From the NCBI GenBank assembly GCA_027859205.1, contig JAQIBH010000013.1:1-32044 (forward strand): a stretch of 32,044 nt of DNA, given 5' to 3'. Within the stretch, counting starts at the first letter, position 1, and each line of letters starts with the position of its first letter. Below, one piece after another: positions 1 to 11,637 of the stretch. The stretch comes from Bacteroidales bacterium. Its GTDB lineage: Bacteria; Bacteroidota; Bacteroidia; Bacteroidales; UBA12077. The notes below the pieces were generated by a model. That model ran no database searches, had not been told where the DNA came from, and worked only from the letters and a program-made list of their open reading frames with translations. The position numbers were made by a program, and so were the translations under genes.

Positions 1-131
1 AGACAAAATAATCTATTTCTTGATACTTGGGGCTTGATACTTGATACTTTTTAACATGAAATCAGCAAGCGTCTGGCAAATAGAAGTTTAAGCAAATGTA
101 TTACGTCGAACTCAGGTTATTATTAATTATA
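1..131. other. left-edge intergenic with short direct repeats
   Basis: This is the non-coding stretch downstream of the DUF3467 gene. The 9-mer TTGATACTT occurs three times, at 20-28, 34-42 and 41-49, the last two overlapping. A minus-strand TACATTTG at 93-100 matches the Bacteroidota -7 element, but I see no TTTG about 20 bases upstream, so it is only a possible promoter for a gene to the left of the window. No clear terminator hairpin is visible. Confidence 0.4.
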
Positions 132-455
132 TTAGGCTTGAGCAGTAGGTCCACCAAAATTCATTGGCATAGTTGGACCACCACCTTCAGTTTTTCTTAT
201 AGGACCATGCATTTTCTCATACTTTTCAACATTATCTTGTAAAGCATTTAAAAATCTTTTTGCATGTTCAGGAGTTAAAATAATTCTAGATTTCACTTCT
301 GCTTTAGGTACACCAGGCATAACTCTAACAAAGTCAAGTACAAACTCCGAACTTGAGTGAGTAATTACTGCAAGATTAGAATAAACACCTTGAGCAATAT
401 CCTCTTTCAAATCGATATTAATTTGACCTTTCTGTTGTTTTTTATTATCATCCAT
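132..455 (-). CDS. DUF3467 family protein
   Basis: A 107-residue protein of the DUF3467 family, small uncharacterised proteins often found directly behind rpoC in Bacteroidota. It begins with a charged leader rich in Lys, Gln and Asp. A compact beta-rich core follows (about residues 12-65), with the family-typical pattern YSNLAVITHSSSEFVLDF and later ILTPEHAKRFLNAL. It ends in a Gly/Pro/Met-rich tail (about 88-107). There is no signal peptide or membrane segment, so it is presumably cytosolic. It starts 20 bases after the rpoC stop and is very likely the last cistron of the rpoBC transcript. The molecular role is unknown. Family membership is inferred from recognised sequence pattern and position, not from a search. 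Confidence 0.85.
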   Translation of the reverse strand: MDDNKKQQKGQINIDLKEDIAQGVYSNLAVITHSSSEFVLDFVRVMPGVPKAEVKSRIILTPEHAKRFLNALQDNVEKYEKMHGPIRKTEGGGPTMPMNFGGPTAQA

Positions 456-475
456 AGCTATGTTCTTTTTTAAAA

Positions 476-3400
476 TTATTCCTTTTCTTTTGCAGACATA
501 AGGTTATCATATTCTTCACGAGAACCGACAACAATTTTATCATAATCGCGTAAACCAGTACCAGCAGGAATTTTATGTCCAACGATAACATTTTCTTTTA
601 ATCCTTCAAGGCCATCAATTTTTCCATTAATTGCTGCTTCGTTTAAAACTTTTGTAGTTTCCTGGAAAGACGCTGCAGACATAAAACTTTTTGTTTGAAG
701 AGCCGATTTAGTAATACCTTGTAATACCTGGCTTGATGTTGCAGGAATAGCAACTCTTGCATCGACTGGTTTTAAATCTTTACGCTTAAGTCCTGAATTT
801 TCATCTCTTAATTTTCTTACTGTAACAATTTGCCCAGCTTTAAAAATTTGAGAATCACCTGAATCAACAATAACACTTTTATCATAAATCCAATCATTTT
901 CATTCATAAAATCCCATTTATCAGCAACTTGTTTTTCAAGGAATTTTGTATCTCCTGGATCTTCAATAACAACTTTACGCATCATTTGACGAACAATAAC
1001 CTCAAAGTGTTTATCATTAATTTTCACACCTTGTAAACGATATACTTCCTGTACTTCGTTAACGATATATTCCTGAACCTTAGTAGGGCCTTTAATTGCA
1101 AGTATATCTGATGGTGTAATTGCTCCATCGGACAATGGTATACCAGCTTTTACAAAATCGTTTTCCTGAACCAGAATTTGTTTTGATAAAGAAACAAGGT
1201 ATTTTTTAATTTCTCCTGTTTTAGAAGTAACTATAATTTCTCTGTTACCACGTTTAATTTTACCAAATGCAACCTCTCCATCAATCTCAGAAACAACCGC
1301 TGGATTAGAAGGATTTCTTGCTTCAAATAATTCTGTCACTCGAGGTAGACCACCAGTAATATCACCCGATTTACCTACAGCTCTTGGAATTTTAGCTAAA
1401 ATTTCACCGAGTTTAACTTCCTGACCATCATCAATGCTCATATGTGCTCCAACAGGTAAGTTATAAGTTTTAAGAACTTCACCATCTGCACTCACTAATT
1501 TCGCATTTGGATTCTTTTTCTTATCACGAGTTTCTATAATTACTTTTTCTCTAAAACCAGTTTGTTCATCTGATTCTTCTTTAAAAGTAATACCTTCAAT
1601 TACATTATCGAAGATTAATTTACCTGCAGCTTCTGAAATAATTAAAGCATTGTAAGGATCCCAGTCACAAATCACAGTTCCCTTTTTAACTTCCTTGCCT
1701 ACTTTCATATATAATTTAGAACCATAAGGAATGTTATGAGTAGAAAGCACAATACCAGTATTTTTATCAACGATACGCATTTCAGCAAGTCGTCCAATCA
1801 CAATATTAACTTTTTTACCATCTTCTCCCTCTTTTGCAACTGTACGTAGCTCATCAATTTCAACTACACCATCATATTTTGCAACAATACTAGAGTCAGC
1901 AGCAATATTAGAAGCTGTTCCTCCTACGTGGAATGTTCTCAATGTCAACTGAGTTCCTGGTTCTCCAATTGATTGTGCAGCAATAACTCCTACAGCTTCG
2001 CCCCTTTGAACCATTTTACCTGTTGCCAAGTTTCTTCCGTAACACTTGGTACATACACCGTTCTTAGATTCACATGTTAATACCGATCGAATTTCAACCT
2101 GCTCAATTGGAGAATCTTCAATTTGTTTACCAATCTCTTCTGTTATTTCAATTCCATTACCAATAATTAACTCACCTGTTAATGGATGATATACATCATG
2201 AACAGTTGTACGTCCTAATATTCGTTCATATAATGTTTCAACAATCTCTTCGTTTTTCTTAATTGCAGTTGCAATCAAACCTCTTAATGTACCACAATCC
2301 TCTTCATTTATTATAACATCCTGCGAAACATCAACTAAACGACGAGTTAAATAACCAGCATCAGCAGTTTTTAATGCAGTATCGGCCAAACCTTTACGTG
2401 CACCGTGAGTAGAAATAAAATACTCAAGTACTGATAAACCTTCTTTAAAATTAGAAAGAATTGGGTTCTCAATAATTTCAGAACCAGAAGCACCAGATTT
2501 TTGTGGTTTTGCCATCAATCCCCTCATACCTGAAAGCTGACGAATCTGCTCTTTAGATCCCCTTGCTCCTGAATCCAACATCATATATACAGAATTAAAC
2601 CCTTGATTATCAGTCGATAATTTCGTCATCAAAGTTTGGGTCAATTTTGCGTTAATATGTGTCCATATATCAATAATCTGATTATAACGTTCGTTGTTCG
2701 TAATGAAACCCATATTATAGTTGTTCAATACTTCCTCAACCTGCGCATAACCATCATTTACTAATTCCTCTTTTTCTTTTGGAATAATAACATCATCAAG
2801 GTTAAATGATAATCCACCTCTAAATGCAGTTTGATATCCTAAATGTTTAATATTATCAAGAAATTTAGCGGTTACATCAGTACCAGTATTCTTAAGTATA
2901 TTACCAATAATATCTCTTAATGATTTCTTTGTTAATAATTCATTTATATAACCAACCTCCTTTGGAACAAACTCATTAAATATAACTCGTCCAACAGTAG
3001 TTTCAATCAAACGAATAACAGGTTTTCCATCAACTATATCATGCGTTTTAACCTTTATACTTGCATGCATTGCTACAGCACCTTCATTATATGCTATTGT
3101 AACTTCTTCCGGAGAATAAAATGTTAAACCTTCACCTTTAACTCCTGGTCTTTGTTTTGTAATATAATATAAACCAAGAACCATATCCTGAGAAGGAACA
3201 GTAACAGGAGCTCCGTTTGCAGGATTCAAAATATTATGAGAAGCAAGCATTAACATTTGAGCTTCTAAAATAGCAGCATTACCCAAAGGTAAGTGAACAG
3301 CCATTTGGTCTCCATCAAAGTCGGCATTAAATGCAGTACAAACAAGTGGATGCAACTGAATCGCTTTACCTTCAATCAATTTTGGCTGAAATGACTGAAT

Positions 3401-4735
3401 ACCTAAACGGTGCAATGTTGGAGCACGGTTAAGCATTACAGGATGCCCTTTCATAATGTTTTCTAAAATATCCCAAACAACAGGGTCCTTTCGGTCGACA
3501 ATTTTCTTAGCCGACTTAACAGTCTTCACAATACCTCTTTCAATTAATTTTCTGATGATGAAAGGCTTGTATAATTCAGCGGCCATATCTTTAGGTATAC
3601 CACATTCGTGCAGCTTTAATTCTGGACCAACAACAATTACCGAACGTGCAGAATAATCAACACGTTTACCAAGTAAATTCTGACGAAATCGTCCTTGTTT
3701 TCCTTTTAAGCTATCACTTAATGATTTTAATGGTCTATTTGAATCTGTTTTAACAGCATTTGATTTTCTTGAATTGTCAAATAATGAATCAACAGCTTCT
3801 TGTAACATACGTTTTTCATTACGTAATATTACCTCTGGAGCCTTTATTTCAATTAGACGTTTAAGTCTATTGTTTCTAATAATAACTCTTCTATAAAGAT
3901 CATTCAAGTCAGATGTAGCAAATCGGCCACCATCAAGAGGCACAAGAGGACGTAGTTCAGGTGGAATTACTGGCACAACTTTTACTACCATCCATTCCGG
4001 TTTGTTTATTCCTTTTGAAGCTCTGAATGCTTCAACAACACGTAATCTTTTTAAAGCTTCGTTTTTACGTTGTTGAGAAGTCTCTGTATTTGCACTATGA
4101 CGAAGTGAATAAGACATTTCATCCAAATCCAATCTTCCTAACAATCTAAAAAGAGCATCTGCTCCCATGTCTGCTATAAATTTATTTGGATCTGAATCAT
4201 CTAAATGTTGATTGTCTTTAGGTAATGACTCTAGAATATCAAGATACTCTTCTTCTGTTAAGAAATCTAAATACTTAATGCCTTCTTCAGCCTTAATACC
4301 TGGATTAATAACAACATATCTCTCATAATAAATTATTGTATCAAGCTTTTTAGTTGGCAATCCAATTAGATAACCAATCTTATTTGGTAAAGATTTAAAA
4401 TACCAAATATGTGCTACAGGAACAACTAAAGAAATATGACCCATTCTTTCACGACGCACCTTTTTCTCTGTAACCTCAACTCCACAACGGTCGCAAACAA
4501 TTCCTTTATACCTGATTCGTTTGTATTTTCCGCAATGACATTCATAATCTTTAACAGGACCAAATATCCTTTCACAGAACAAACCATCGCGTTCCGGCTT
4601 ATATGTTCTATAATTAATTGTCTCAGGCTTCAAAACCTCTCCACTTGAACTTTCAAGAATTTCTTCTGGAGAAGCTAAACCTATAGAGATTTTTGTAAAA
4701 TTACTCTTTACCTTATTATCTCTTCTGAATGACAT
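476..4735 (-). CDS. rpoC: DNA-directed RNA polymerase subunit beta'
   Basis: The 1419-residue beta' subunit, which forms half of the polymerase catalytic cleft. Visible landmarks: the N-terminal zinc site with Cys66, Cys68, Cys81 and Cys84; the switch and rudder region around the sequence [12 protein letters not shown] (about 357-368); and the catalytic NADFDGDQ motif at 470-477, whose three Asp residues hold the active-site magnesium. The second zinc site (CES...CTKCYGRN) is in the C-terminal third, followed by the bridge/trigger-helix region with [13 protein letters not shown]. Length is normal for Bacteroidota, and the protein is complete at both ends. It follows rpoB after a 79-base gap containing a strong hairpin. 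The ATG start has no Shine-Dalgarno sequence, as is usual in this phylum. Confidence 0.99.
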   Translation of the reverse strand: MSFRRDNKVKSNFTKISIGLASPEEILESSSGEVLKPETINYRTYKPERDGLFCERIFGPVKDYECHCGKYKRIRYKGIVCDRCGVEVTEKKVRRERMGHISLVVPVAHIWYFKSLPNKIGYLIGLPTKKLDTIIYYERYVVINPGIKAEEGIKYLDFLTEEEYLDILESLPKDNQHLDDSDPNKFIADMGADALFRLLGRLDLDEMSYSLRHSANTETSQQRKNEALKRLRVVEAFRASKGINKPEWMVVKVVPVIPPELRPLVPLDGGRFATSDLNDLYRRVIIRNNRLKRLIEIKAPEVILRNEKRMLQEAVDSLFDNSRKSNAVKTDSNRPLKSLSDSLKGKQGRFRQNLLGKRVDYSARSVIVVGPELKLHECGIPKDMAAELYKPFIIRKLIERGIVKTVKSAKKIVDRKDPVVWDILENIMKGHPVMLNRAPTLHRLGIQSFQPKLIEGKAIQLHPLVCTAFNADFDGDQMAVHLPLGNAAILEAQMLMLASHNILNPANGAPVTVPSQDMVLGLYYITKQRPGVKGEGLTFYSPEEVTIAYNEGAVAMHASIKVKTHDIVDGKPVIRLIETTVGRVIFNEFVPKEVGYINELLTKKSLRDIIGNILKNTGTDVTAKFLDNIKHLGYQTAFRGGLSFNLDDVIIPKEKEELVNDGYAQVEEVLNNYNMGFITNNERYNQIIDIWTHINAKLTQTLMTKLSTDNQGFNSVYMMLDSGARGSKEQIRQLSGMRGLMAKPQKSGASGSEIIENPILSNFKEGLSVLEYFISTHGARKGLADTALKTADAGYLTRRLVDVSQDVIINEEDCGTLRGLIATAIKKNEEIVETLYERILGRTTVHDVYHPLTGELIIGNGIEITEEIGKQIEDSPIEQVEIRSVLTCESKNGVCTKCYGRNLATGKMVQRGEAVGVIAAQSIGEPGTQLTLRTFHVGGTASNIAADSSIVAKYDGVVEIDELRTVAKEGEDGKKVNIVIGRLAEMRIVDKNTGIVLSTHNIPYGSKLYMKVGKEVKKGTVICDWDPYNALIISEAAGKLIFDNVIEGITFKEESDEQTGFREKVIIETRDKKKNPNAKLVSADGEVLKTYNLPVGAHMSIDDGQEVKLGEILAKIPRAVGKSGDITGGLPRVTELFEARNPSNPAVVSEIDGEVAFGKIKRGNREIIVTSKTGEIKKYLVSLSKQILVQENDFVKAGIPLSDGAITPSDILAIKGPTKVQEYIVNEVQEVYRLQGVKINDKHFEVIVRQMMRKVVIEDPGDTKFLEKQVADKWDFMNENDWIYDKSVIVDSGDSQIFKAGQIVTVRKLRDENSGLKRKDLKPVDARVAIPATSSQVLQGITKSALQTKSFMSAASFQETTKVLNEAAINGKIDGLEGLKENVIVGHKIPAGTGLRDYDKIVVGSREEYDNLMSAKEKE

Positions 4736-4777
4736 ATAGATGTATATTAAATATGTAAGTAAAAATAAAAATCGTAA

Positions 4778-4802
4778 GGATGTTGGGAGTTACCCAACAT
4801 CC
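4778..4802 (-). terminator. rpoB-rpoC intercistronic hairpin
   Basis: A perfect 10-bp inverted repeat (arms 4778-4787 and 4793-4802, 5-base loop) lies between the rpoB stop and the rpoC start. On the minus strand it is followed after five bases (TTACG) by ATTTTTATTTTT. The U-rich run is therefore displaced from the stem rather than directly attached. It could be a leaky terminator that adjusts rpoC relative to rpoB, or an mRNA processing or stability element. rpoB and rpoC are normally cotranscribed, so full termination is unlikely. Confidence 0.6.
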
Positions 4803-4814
4803 ATCTTATATTAG

Positions 4815-7800
4815 TTAGTCGAGATTCACGCTAAGTCCTAATCCTCTTAACTCATGTAACAATACGTTAAGGGATTCCGGAATACCAGGCATTGGCATTG
4901 CTTCTCCCTTTACAATAGCTTCATATGCTCTTGCTCTACCATTAACATCATCAGATTTAATAGTTAAGATTTCCTGGAGAATGTTCGATGCTCCAAATGC
5001 TTCAAGAGCCCAAACTTCCATTTCACCAAAACGCTGACCACCAAACTGAGCTTTACCTCCAAGTGGTTGCTGAGTAATTAATGAATATGGTCCAATTGAA
5101 CGCGCATGCATCTTATCTTCAACCATATGGCCTAATTTAAGCATATAGATTACCCCAACCGTAGCAGGTTGGTGGAATTTTTCACCAGTTCCTCCATCAT
5201 ATAAATATGCTTTACCATATGCTGGTACACCAGCTTTATCGGTATATTCAGTAATCTGTTCTAAAGTTGCACCATCGAAAATTGGAGTGGAAAATTTCAA
5301 ACCTAATTTTTGACCTGCCCAACCAAGTACGGATTCATAAATCTGACCTAAGTTCATCCTTGAAGGTACACCTAACGGATTAAGTACAATATCTACAGGA
5401 GTTCCATCCTCTAAAAATGGCATATCTTCAACACGTACAATTCTAGCAACAATACCTTTGTTTCCATGTCGACCAGCCATTTTATCACCAACTGTAACTC
5501 TTCGTTTTTTAGCAATATAGACTTTTGCCATTTGAATAATTCCGGTTGGCAGCTCATCTCCAATACTTACATTATACTTTTTACGCTTTAAATGAGAATC
5601 CGTCTCTTTTCGTTTTATTGTATAATTATGTAATAATTTTTTGATGATCTCATTCTTAGCTTTATCCGTTGTCCACTTGTTTGCATTTACATTTAGAAAA
5701 TCTAATTCTTGCAACATTTTAATAGTGAACTTTGTTCCCTTAGGAATTATATCAACGTTATAGAAATCTTTAACACCTTGCGAAGTTTTTCCATTAACAA
5801 GAATAAAAAGTTTATCAACCAATTTTTGTGTAAGTTGATCAATCTTTAAATCAAATTCTTTATCAATAGCCTCTAATTCGACCTTATCAGTATTTTTAGA
5901 TTTCTTATCTTTTATTGCTCTAGAGAACAATTTTTTATTGATAACAACACCTTTTAAGGATGGCGATGCTTTTAATGAAGCATCTTTAACATCTCCTGCT
6001 TTATCACCAAAAATTGCACGTAAAAGTTTTTCTTCTGGTGAAGGATCTGATTCTCCTTTAGGAGTAATTTTACCAATTAAAATATCGCCAGGTTTAACAT
6101 GAGCACCAATTCTGATTAATCCATTCTCGTCAAGATCTTTAGTAGCTTCTTCACTTACGTTTGGAATATCAGCAGTTAATTCTTCTAAACCTCGTTTTGT
6201 ATCTCTAACTTCAAGAGTATATTCATCAATATGTATTGATGTAAATACATCATTCTTAACAACATTTTCAGAAATTACTATTGCATCCTCAAAGTTATAA
6301 CCTTTCCAAGGCATAAAAGCAACTTTAAGATTACGACCTAAAGCTAACTCTCCTTTTTCTGTTCCATAACCCTCAGTTAAAATTTGGCCTTTTACAACTT
6401 CAAAACCTTTTTTTACAATTGATCGTAGATTAATGCATGTATTCTGATTTGTTTTTGCGAATTTAAGAAGCTTATATCGTTTGATATCATCATCAAAACT
6501 GATAAATCTATCTTCCTCGCTTCTTTCGTATCTAATTACTATCTCTTCTGAATCGACATATTCAACAACACCTGTACCTTCAGCAACAACTTGAATTCTT
6601 GCATCGCTAATAACGTGTTCTTCTAGACCTGTTCCAACAATAGGAGATTCCGGCTGCAATAAAGGAACTGCCTGACGCATCATATTAGATCCCATTAACG
6701 CACGGTTTGCATCATCGTGTTCTAAGAACGGAATTAATGATGCTGCAATTGATGCAATCTGATTAGGTGCAACATCCATTAATACAACTTCTTCAGGGGT
6801 TGCAAGTGGGTAATCAGCATCTAATCTTGTTTTTATTCTTGGGTTAATAAATTTACCATCGTCTGCAATTGGAGCATTTGCTTGCGCAATTATTATTCCT
6901 TCTTCTTCTTCTGCACTTAAAAAAGTTACAGCTGCATCATCTAAACCAACTTTACCATCTATAACTTTTCGGTAAGGAGTTTCAATAAACCCAAGTTTAT
7001 TTATTTTAGCAAATACACATAAAGACGAAATAAGACCAATGTTTGGACCCTCGGGTGTTTCAATTGGACATAATCTTCCATAATGTGTATAATGAACATC
7101 TCTTACTTCGAAACCAGCTCTTTCTCTAGATAAACCACCTGGCCCTAACGCCGACATACGACGTTTATGAGTCATTTCCCCAAGAGGATTGGTTTGATCC
7201 ATAAATTGAGATAACTGATTTGTTCCAAAAAATGAGTTAATTACTGATGATAATGTTTTTGAATTTATTAAGTCAATTGGTGTAAATACTTCATTATCTC
7301 TAACATTCATTCGCTCGCGTATAGTTCTTGCCATACGTGCTAAACCAACACCAAATTGATTAGATAATTGCTCCCCTACCGTACGTACTCTACGATTACT
7401 TAGGTGATCAATATCATCAACATCAGTTTTTGAGTTAATTAACTCAATCAAATATTTTATAATTTGAATAATATCATCCTTGGTAAGAACTTTAGTATCA
7501 ACCGGCGTTTCTAGTTTAAGTTTTTTATTTAATCTGAATCGACCAACGTCACCAAGATCATACCTTTTATCTGAGAAGAATAATTTATCAATAACATCAC
7601 GAGCTGTAGCTTCGTCTGGTGGCTCAGAATTTCGTAATTGTCTATAAATATGTAAGACAGCTTCTTTTTCTGAATTACATGGATCTTTTTGTAAAGTATT
7701 ATAGATAATTGCAAAATCTGTTAAATTCTGATCTTCTTTATGAAGTAAAATAGTTTTAGCTCCAGAATCTACAATTTGATCAACATGATCAGCTTCAATT

Positions 7801-8627
7801 ACTATTTCACGATCAATTATTACTTCGTTTCTTTCAATGGAAACAACTTCTCCAGTATCTTCGTCAACGAAATCTTCAACCCACGATTTAAGAACACGTG
7901 CTGCCAATTTTCGTCCAACACACTTTTTCAATCCCGATTTAGAAACTTTAATTTCGTCTGCTAAATTGAAAATCTCAAGAATATCTTTATCACTTTCATA
8001 GCCAATGGCTCTTAAAAGGGTGGTTACAGGTAATTTCTTTTTACGATCAATGTAAGCATACATAACACTATTAATGTCGGTTGCAAATTCGATCCAAGAA
8101 CCACGGAAAGGAATTATTCTTGCTGAATATAATTTAGTTCCATTTGCATGTAAACTCTGACCAAAGAAAACACCCGGTGAACGATGTAATTGAGAAACAA
8201 TAACACGCTCCGCACCGTTAATAACAAATGTTCCTCTGTCAGTCATATATGGAACTGTGCCAAGATATACATCCTGGATAACTGTATCGAAATCCTCATG
8301 TTCAGGATCAGTACAATACAGTTTAAGTTTTGCTTTTAAGGGTACACTATAAGTTAATCCTCTTTCAACACATTCTTCAATTGAATACCTAGCTGGATCA
8401 ATATAATAATCAATAAACTCTAAAACAAAGTTATTACGAGTATCTGTGATAGGAAAATTATCACTAAAAACTTGATGTAAACCTTCTTTTTTTCGTTCGT
8501 CTGCTGTGGAATTCTGTTGAAAAAAATCTTGATAAGACTTTAACTGTACTTCAAGAAAATCAGGGTAATCCAACTGATTTTTTGCTGAAGCAAAACTAAT
8601 TCTTTTATTTAATACATTTGAAGCCAT
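4815..8627 (-). CDS. rpoB: DNA-directed RNA polymerase subunit beta
   Basis: The 1270-residue beta subunit of RNA polymerase. The rifampicin-binding region is clear in the middle of the protein: [18 protein letters not shown] followed by MSALGPGGL. It carries the Asp, His and Ser that correspond to E. coli D516, H526 and S531, so no classical resistance substitution is seen. The C-terminal part has the conserved [15 protein letters not shown] and ends with SVNLD. Length is normal for the phylum and the gene is complete. It lies 102 bases downstream of rplL, a gap that holds an attenuator-like hairpin. The ATG start has no Shine-Dalgarno sequence. Confidence 0.99.
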   Translation of the reverse strand: MASNVLNKRISFASAKNQLDYPDFLEVQLKSYQDFFQQNSTADERKKEGLHQVFSDNFPITDTRNNFVLEFIDYYIDPARYSIEECVERGLTYSVPLKAKLKLYCTDPEHEDFDTVIQDVYLGTVPYMTDRGTFVINGAERVIVSQLHRSPGVFFGQSLHANGTKLYSARIIPFRGSWIEFATDINSVMYAYIDRKKKLPVTTLLRAIGYESDKDILEIFNLADEIKVSKSGLKKCVGRKLAARVLKSWVEDFVDEDTGEVVSIERNEVIIDREIVIEADHVDQIVDSGAKTILLHKEDQNLTDFAIIYNTLQKDPCNSEKEAVLHIYRQLRNSEPPDEATARDVIDKLFFSDKRYDLGDVGRFRLNKKLKLETPVDTKVLTKDDIIQIIKYLIELINSKTDVDDIDHLSNRRVRTVGEQLSNQFGVGLARMARTIRERMNVRDNEVFTPIDLINSKTLSSVINSFFGTNQLSQFMDQTNPLGEMTHKRRMSALGPGGLSRERAGFEVRDVHYTHYGRLCPIETPEGPNIGLISSLCVFAKINKLGFIETPYRKVIDGKVGLDDAAVTFLSAEEEEGIIIAQANAPIADDGKFINPRIKTRLDADYPLATPEEVVLMDVAPNQIASIAASLIPFLEHDDANRALMGSNMMRQAVPLLQPESPIVGTGLEEHVISDARIQVVAEGTGVVEYVDSEEIVIRYERSEEDRFISFDDDIKRYKLLKFAKTNQNTCINLRSIVKKGFEVVKGQILTEGYGTEKGELALGRNLKVAFMPWKGYNFEDAIVISENVVKNDVFTSIHIDEYTLEVRDTKRGLEELTADIPNVSEEATKDLDENGLIRIGAHVKPGDILIGKITPKGESDPSPEEKLLRAIFGDKAGDVKDASLKASPSLKGVVINKKLFSRAIKDKKSKNTDKVELEAIDKEFDLKIDQLTQKLVDKLFILVNGKTSQGVKDFYNVDIIPKGTKFTIKMLQELDFLNVNANKWTTDKAKNEIIKKLLHNYTIKRKETDSHLKRKKYNVSIGDELPTGIIQMAKVYIAKKRRVTVGDKMAGRHGNKGIVARIVRVEDMPFLEDGTPVDIVLNPLGVPSRMNLGQIYESVLGWAGQKLGLKFSTPIFDGATLEQITEYTDKAGVPAYGKAYLYDGGTGEKFHQPATVGVIYMLKLGHMVEDKMHARSIGPYSLITQQPLGGKAQFGGQRFGEMEVWALEAFGASNILQEILTIKSDDVNGRARAYEAIVKGEAMPMPGIPESLNVLLHELRGLGLSVNLD

Positions 8628-8665
8628 AAACTATATAATTAATTGAACTCAAATACTTTAGATAA

Positions 8666-8703
8666 TAAAAAGGCCTAGAGTCTCATTAACGAGACCCTAA
8701 ACC
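8666..8703 (-). terminator. rplL-rpoB attenuator-type hairpin
   Basis: On the minus strand a 13-bp stem (arms 8691-8703 and 8672-8684, several G-U pairs, 6-base loop) is followed at once by TTTTT (8667-8671) and ATT. This is the form of an intrinsic terminator. It sits between rplL and rpoB, where E. coli also has a partial terminator that lowers rpoBC transcription relative to the L7/L12 genes. No separate promoter of the Bacteroidota type was seen between it and rpoB, so read-through is expected. Confidence 0.75.
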
Positions 8704-8729
8704 CTGTAAGCTAGTATGTTAGATCAATC

Positions 8730-9101
8730 CTATTTAAGTTCAACTTCTGCCCCTGCTTCTTCTAATTGTTGTTTAAGTGAATCTGCCTCTTCTTTTGATA
8801 CGCCCTCTTTAATTGCTTTTGGTGCGCTATCAACTACTTCTTTAGCTTCTTTTAATCCTAAACCCGTTAATTCCTTAACTAATTTTACGATTTGTAATTT
8901 AGCTCCACCTGGTGCTTTTAAAACAACATCAAATTCAGTTTGTTCAACTTCACCATCAGCTTCAGCTACAGGACCAGCAACAGCAACAGCTGCAGCGGCA
9001 GGCTCAATACCATATTCATCTTTTAATATGTTTGCTAATTCATTAACCTCTTTTACAGTTAAATTAACCAGTTGTTCTGCAAACGCTTTTAAATCTGCCA
9101 T
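8730..9101 (-). CDS. rplL: 50S ribosomal protein bL12 (L7/L12)
   Basis: A 123-residue acidic stalk protein that recruits translation factors to the large subunit. The N-terminal dimerisation helix region (about 1-30) is followed by an Ala/Glu-rich hinge (about 34-52). The C-terminal globular domain contains the family signature [20 protein letters not shown] and ends ...GAEVELK. Length is typical. It follows rplJ after 37 bases and is the last ribosomal protein gene before the rplL-rpoB attenuator. A weak purine stretch (AAGGAAAA) lies just upstream of the ATG. Confidence 0.98.
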   Translation of the reverse strand: MADLKAFAEQLVNLTVKEVNELANILKDEYGIEPAAAAVAVAGPVAEADGEVEQTEFDVVLKAPGGAKLQIVKLVKELTGLGLKEAKEVVDSAPKAIKEGVSKEEADSLKQQLEEAGAEVELK

Positions 9102-9138
9102 TTTTCCTTATTTTTAAAATTAAATTAATTATTCTTAT

Positions 9139-9660
9139 TTATTCTTTTCTATCAGATAGTGTCTCAACAACACCTGCCAAAATATTATTTCCGGACTTTA
9201 ATTGTGAAATTACTGTTTTCATTGGCGATTGTAATAATCCAATAAGATCACCCAGTAATTCATTTTTAGACTTAATATTTACTAAGTTTTCTAATTGATC
9301 GTCACCAATATAAACAGCTTCTTCTACATAGGCTGCTTTAATAAGTGGTTTTTCAAATTTCTTACGAAATTCTTTGATCACTTTAGCTGGCGAATTACCA
9401 GTCTCAGTAAACATTATAGCGGTAGACCCATTTAAAACATTGTAAAACTCCTCTACCTTGTAGTCAGTTTTTTCCAATGCTCTTTTTAGAAGGGTGTTTT
9501 TAACAACCAACATTTTTATCTTACTTTCAAAACACCGTCTACGCAATAAGCTTGTTGCTTCTGCGTTTAACTCGCTTGAATCAGTCAGATAAAAATGAGG
9601 AGAATCATTTAATTGATCAACTAGGTTGTTAACTATGATTTCTTTCTCTTCGCGTTTCAT
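9139..9660 (-). CDS. rplJ: 50S ribosomal protein uL10
   Basis: Ribosomal protein L10, 173 residues, the anchor for the L7/L12 dimers on the stalk. It begins MKREEKEIIVN, as is usual for Bacteroidota L10. I place the start at the ATG ending at 9660. An in-frame TTG two codons further upstream is possible but less likely. The sequence shows the L10 core with RRRCFESKIKMLVVKNTLLKRAL and LNGSTAIMFTE. The C-terminal helix that binds L12 ends in DRKE. It is separated from rplA by 30 bases and forms the usual rplK-rplA-rplJ-rplL order. Confidence 0.97.
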   Translation of the reverse strand: MKREEKEIIVNNLVDQLNDSPHFYLTDSSELNAEATSLLRRRCFESKIKMLVVKNTLLKRALEKTDYKVEEFYNVLNGSTAIMFTETGNSPAKVIKEFRKKFEKPLIKAAYVEEAVYIGDDQLENLVNIKSKNELLGDLIGLLQSPMKTVISQLKSGNNILAGVVETLSDRKE

Positions 9661-9690
9661 AATCAATATTTTTTCTCTAATTTCTGGACC

Positions 9691-10380
9691 TTAAATAGAT
9701 TTTGTATCTATTTTAATTCCCGGACTCATTGTGCTTGAAATATATACACTCTGTATATACGTACCTTTTGCAGCCGATGGTTTTAATTTATTAACCATAT
9801 TTACAAATTCACGTACATTCTCAACTATTTTATTAGGTTCGAATGATACTTTTCCTACAGCAGAATGAATAATACCAAATTTATCAACTTTAAAATCGAT
9901 TTTACCCTTTTTAACCTCATCAACTGCTTTTCCTACTTCCATAGTAACAGTTCCGGTTTTTGGGTTTGGCATTAATCCTCTTGGCCCTAGAATACGTCCT
10001 AGTTGTCCAACTTTAGCCATTACAGGAGGCATAGTGATTATTACATCAACATCAGTCCATCCTTTTTTAATTTTCTCAATATACTCATCTAATCCAACGA
10101 AATCGGCTCCTGCAGCTTTAGCTTCTTCTTCCTTTTCAGGAGTACATAAAACCAAAACTTTAAATGTTTTACCAGTACCATGAGGTAATGTTACAACACC
10201 ACGAACCATTTGGTTAGATTTTTTTGGATCAATTCCTAATCGTACATTAACATCAACAGAAGCGTCAAATTTTGTTGTTGTCACTTCTTTAACAAGGGTG
10301 GCAGCTTCTTCTAAGCTGTATTGCTTGCCTATATCGATCTTTTCCTGAACGATTTTTCTATTTTTAGTAAGTTTTGTCAT
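9691..10380 (-). CDS. rplA: 50S ribosomal protein uL1
   Basis: Ribosomal protein L1, 229 residues, which forms the mobile L1 stalk at the E site and in many bacteria represses its own mRNA. The signature region with [21 protein letters not shown] (central domain) is intact, as is the C-terminal part with [16 protein letters not shown]. Length is typical. It is 26 bases downstream of rplK. No obvious L1-binding mimic of 23S rRNA could be recognised in the short upstream gap. Confidence 0.98.
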   Translation of the reverse strand: MTKLTKNRKIVQEKIDIGKQYSLEEAATLVKEVTTTKFDASVDVNVRLGIDPKKSNQMVRGVVTLPHGTGKTFKVLVLCTPEKEEEAKAAGADFVGLDEYIEKIKKGWTDVDVIITMPPVMAKVGQLGRILGPRGLMPNPKTGTVTMEVGKAVDEVKKGKIDFKVDKFGIIHSAVGKVSFEPNKIVENVREFVNMVNKLKPSAAKGTYIQSVYISSTMSPGIKIDTKSI

Positions 10381-10406
10381 AACTTCTTTCGAGATATTAT
10401 AGATAA

Positions 10407-10847
10407 TTAATTACCCGGGAATTTACCTTTTACAGTGATACCCATACTTCTGGCAGTACCAGCAACCATCTTCATTGCTGATTCAACAGTAAAGGCGTTT
10501 AAATCTTGCATCTTTTCTTCAGCAATTGTTTTCACTTGATTCCAAGTAACAGAAGCTACTTTTAATCTGTTAGACTCTGCTGATCCAGATTTAAGTTTTA
10601 CTGTTTCTAATAATTGAACAGCTACCGGAGATGTTTTTGTAACAAAATCAAATGATTTGTCACCATAAACAGTTATAATTACAGGGACAACCTTACCGGC
10701 TCTATCCTGTGTACGTGCGTTAAACTGTTTACAGAACTCCATAATATTTACACCTTTAGCACCCAACGCTGGTCCTACCGGAGGAGACGGATTTGCGGCT
10801 CCACCTTTAATTTGTAATTTAATTAATCCAGCAATTACTTTAGCCAT
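10407..10847 (-). CDS. rplK: 50S ribosomal protein uL11
   Basis: Ribosomal protein L11, 146 residues, part of the GTPase-associated centre. The N-terminal domain has the Pro-rich [21 protein letters not shown] segment in which thiostrepton-contacting prolines lie. The C-terminal rRNA-binding domain ends with [15 protein letters not shown]. It lies 23 bases after nusG. Start ATG at 10847, no Shine-Dalgarno sequence. Confidence 0.98.
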   Translation of the reverse strand: MAKVIAGLIKLQIKGGAANPSPPVGPALGAKGVNIMEFCKQFNARTQDRAGKVVPVIITVYGDKSFDFVTKTSPVAVQLLETVKLKSGSAESNRLKVASVTWNQVKTIAEEKMQDLNAFTVESAMKMVAGTARSMGITVKGKFPGN

Positions 10848-10870
10848 AATCTTAATTTGTTCTTAATAAT

Positions 10871-11416
10871 TTACTCTTTTTCAACCTGCATAAAACTTAA
10901 TTCTAATGGTGTTTTTCTTCCGAAAATTTTAACCATAACCTTAAGTTTTTTCTTCTCATCATTTACTTCTTCGATAATTCCGTTAAAACTATTAAACGGG
11001 CCATCGATCACTTTAACTGTTTCACCAACAAAAAATGGAACGTTGATTTCTTCATCGCTCTCGGCAAGTTCATCGACCTTACCAAGTATACGATTAACTT
11101 CAGACTGACGAAGAGGTGTTGGACTATCACCTTCTGACTCGAGGAAGCCTATTACATTTGGTATACCTTTCAGAATATGTGTAATTTCTCCAACTAAGAC
11201 GGCCTCAATAAGAATGTAACCAGGGAAAAAACTTCGTTCTTTACTAATTTTTTTCCCATTCCTAATTTGGTAGACTTTTTCTGTTGGAATTAATACCTGA
11301 GAAATATACTCCTGCAAATTGAGTCGTGAAATTTCGCTCTCTATGTATTCCTTTACTCTTTTTTCTTTCCCGCCAATAGCACGGAGAACATACCATTTCT
11401 TAACAACTTCAGTCAT
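10871..11416 (-). CDS. nusG: transcription termination/antitermination protein NusG
   Basis: NusG, 181 residues, which binds RNA polymerase and couples it to Rho or the ribosome. The N-terminal NGN domain (about 1-115) begins with [20 protein letters not shown] and contains the [10 protein letters not shown] strand. The C-terminal KOW domain (about 126-181) has [21 protein letters not shown]. This is the housekeeping NusG by position (between secE and rplK) and length. It starts 12 bases after the secE stop. The upstream AAGGAA is a partial Shine-Dalgarno-like stretch. Confidence 0.98.
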   Translation of the reverse strand: MTEVVKKWYVLRAIGGKEKRVKEYIESEISRLNLQEYISQVLIPTEKVYQIRNGKKISKERSFFPGYILIEAVLVGEITHILKGIPNVIGFLESEGDSPTPLRQSEVNRILGKVDELAESDEEINVPFFVGETVKVIDGPFNSFNGIIEEVNDEKKKLKVMVKIFGRKTPLELSFMQVEKE

Positions 11417-11428
11417 TTCGTTCCTTAA

Positions 11429-11620
11429 TTAATAAAACACACTATAAATTAAGTCCATTAAATTTTGGAAACTATAATCCATTGCAAATATAATAAGTGC
11501 AATGATTAGTGAAGCAACCATAACAACTAATGCACTACTTTGTAGGTCTGACCAAGTTGGCCATGATACTTTGTGAATTAATTCATTAAATGCTTCTTGT
11601 AAATATAATTTAACTTTCAT
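11429..11620 (-). CDS. secE: preprotein translocase subunit SecE
   Basis: A 63-residue SecE of the short, single-membrane-segment form. The amphipathic helix with FNELIHKVSWPTWSDLQSSA is the conserved SecE cytoplasmic motif (about residues 11-30). One transmembrane helix follows (about 31-48). It acts in the SecYEG channel of the inner membrane. It lies directly downstream of tRNA-Trp and upstream of nusG, the standard order. Confidence 0.96.
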   Translation of the reverse strand: MKVKLYLQEAFNELIHKVSWPTWSDLQSSALVVMVASLIIALIIFAMDYSFQNLMDLIYSVFY

Positions 11621-11637
11621 ATTTCAACATAAATTTG

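Noticed and set aside
8716-9117. 133-residue open frame opposite rplL
   Set aside because: It is the antisense of rplL, its Ser/Thr/Ala-rich sequence follows from the L7/L12 codons, and no promoter was seen.
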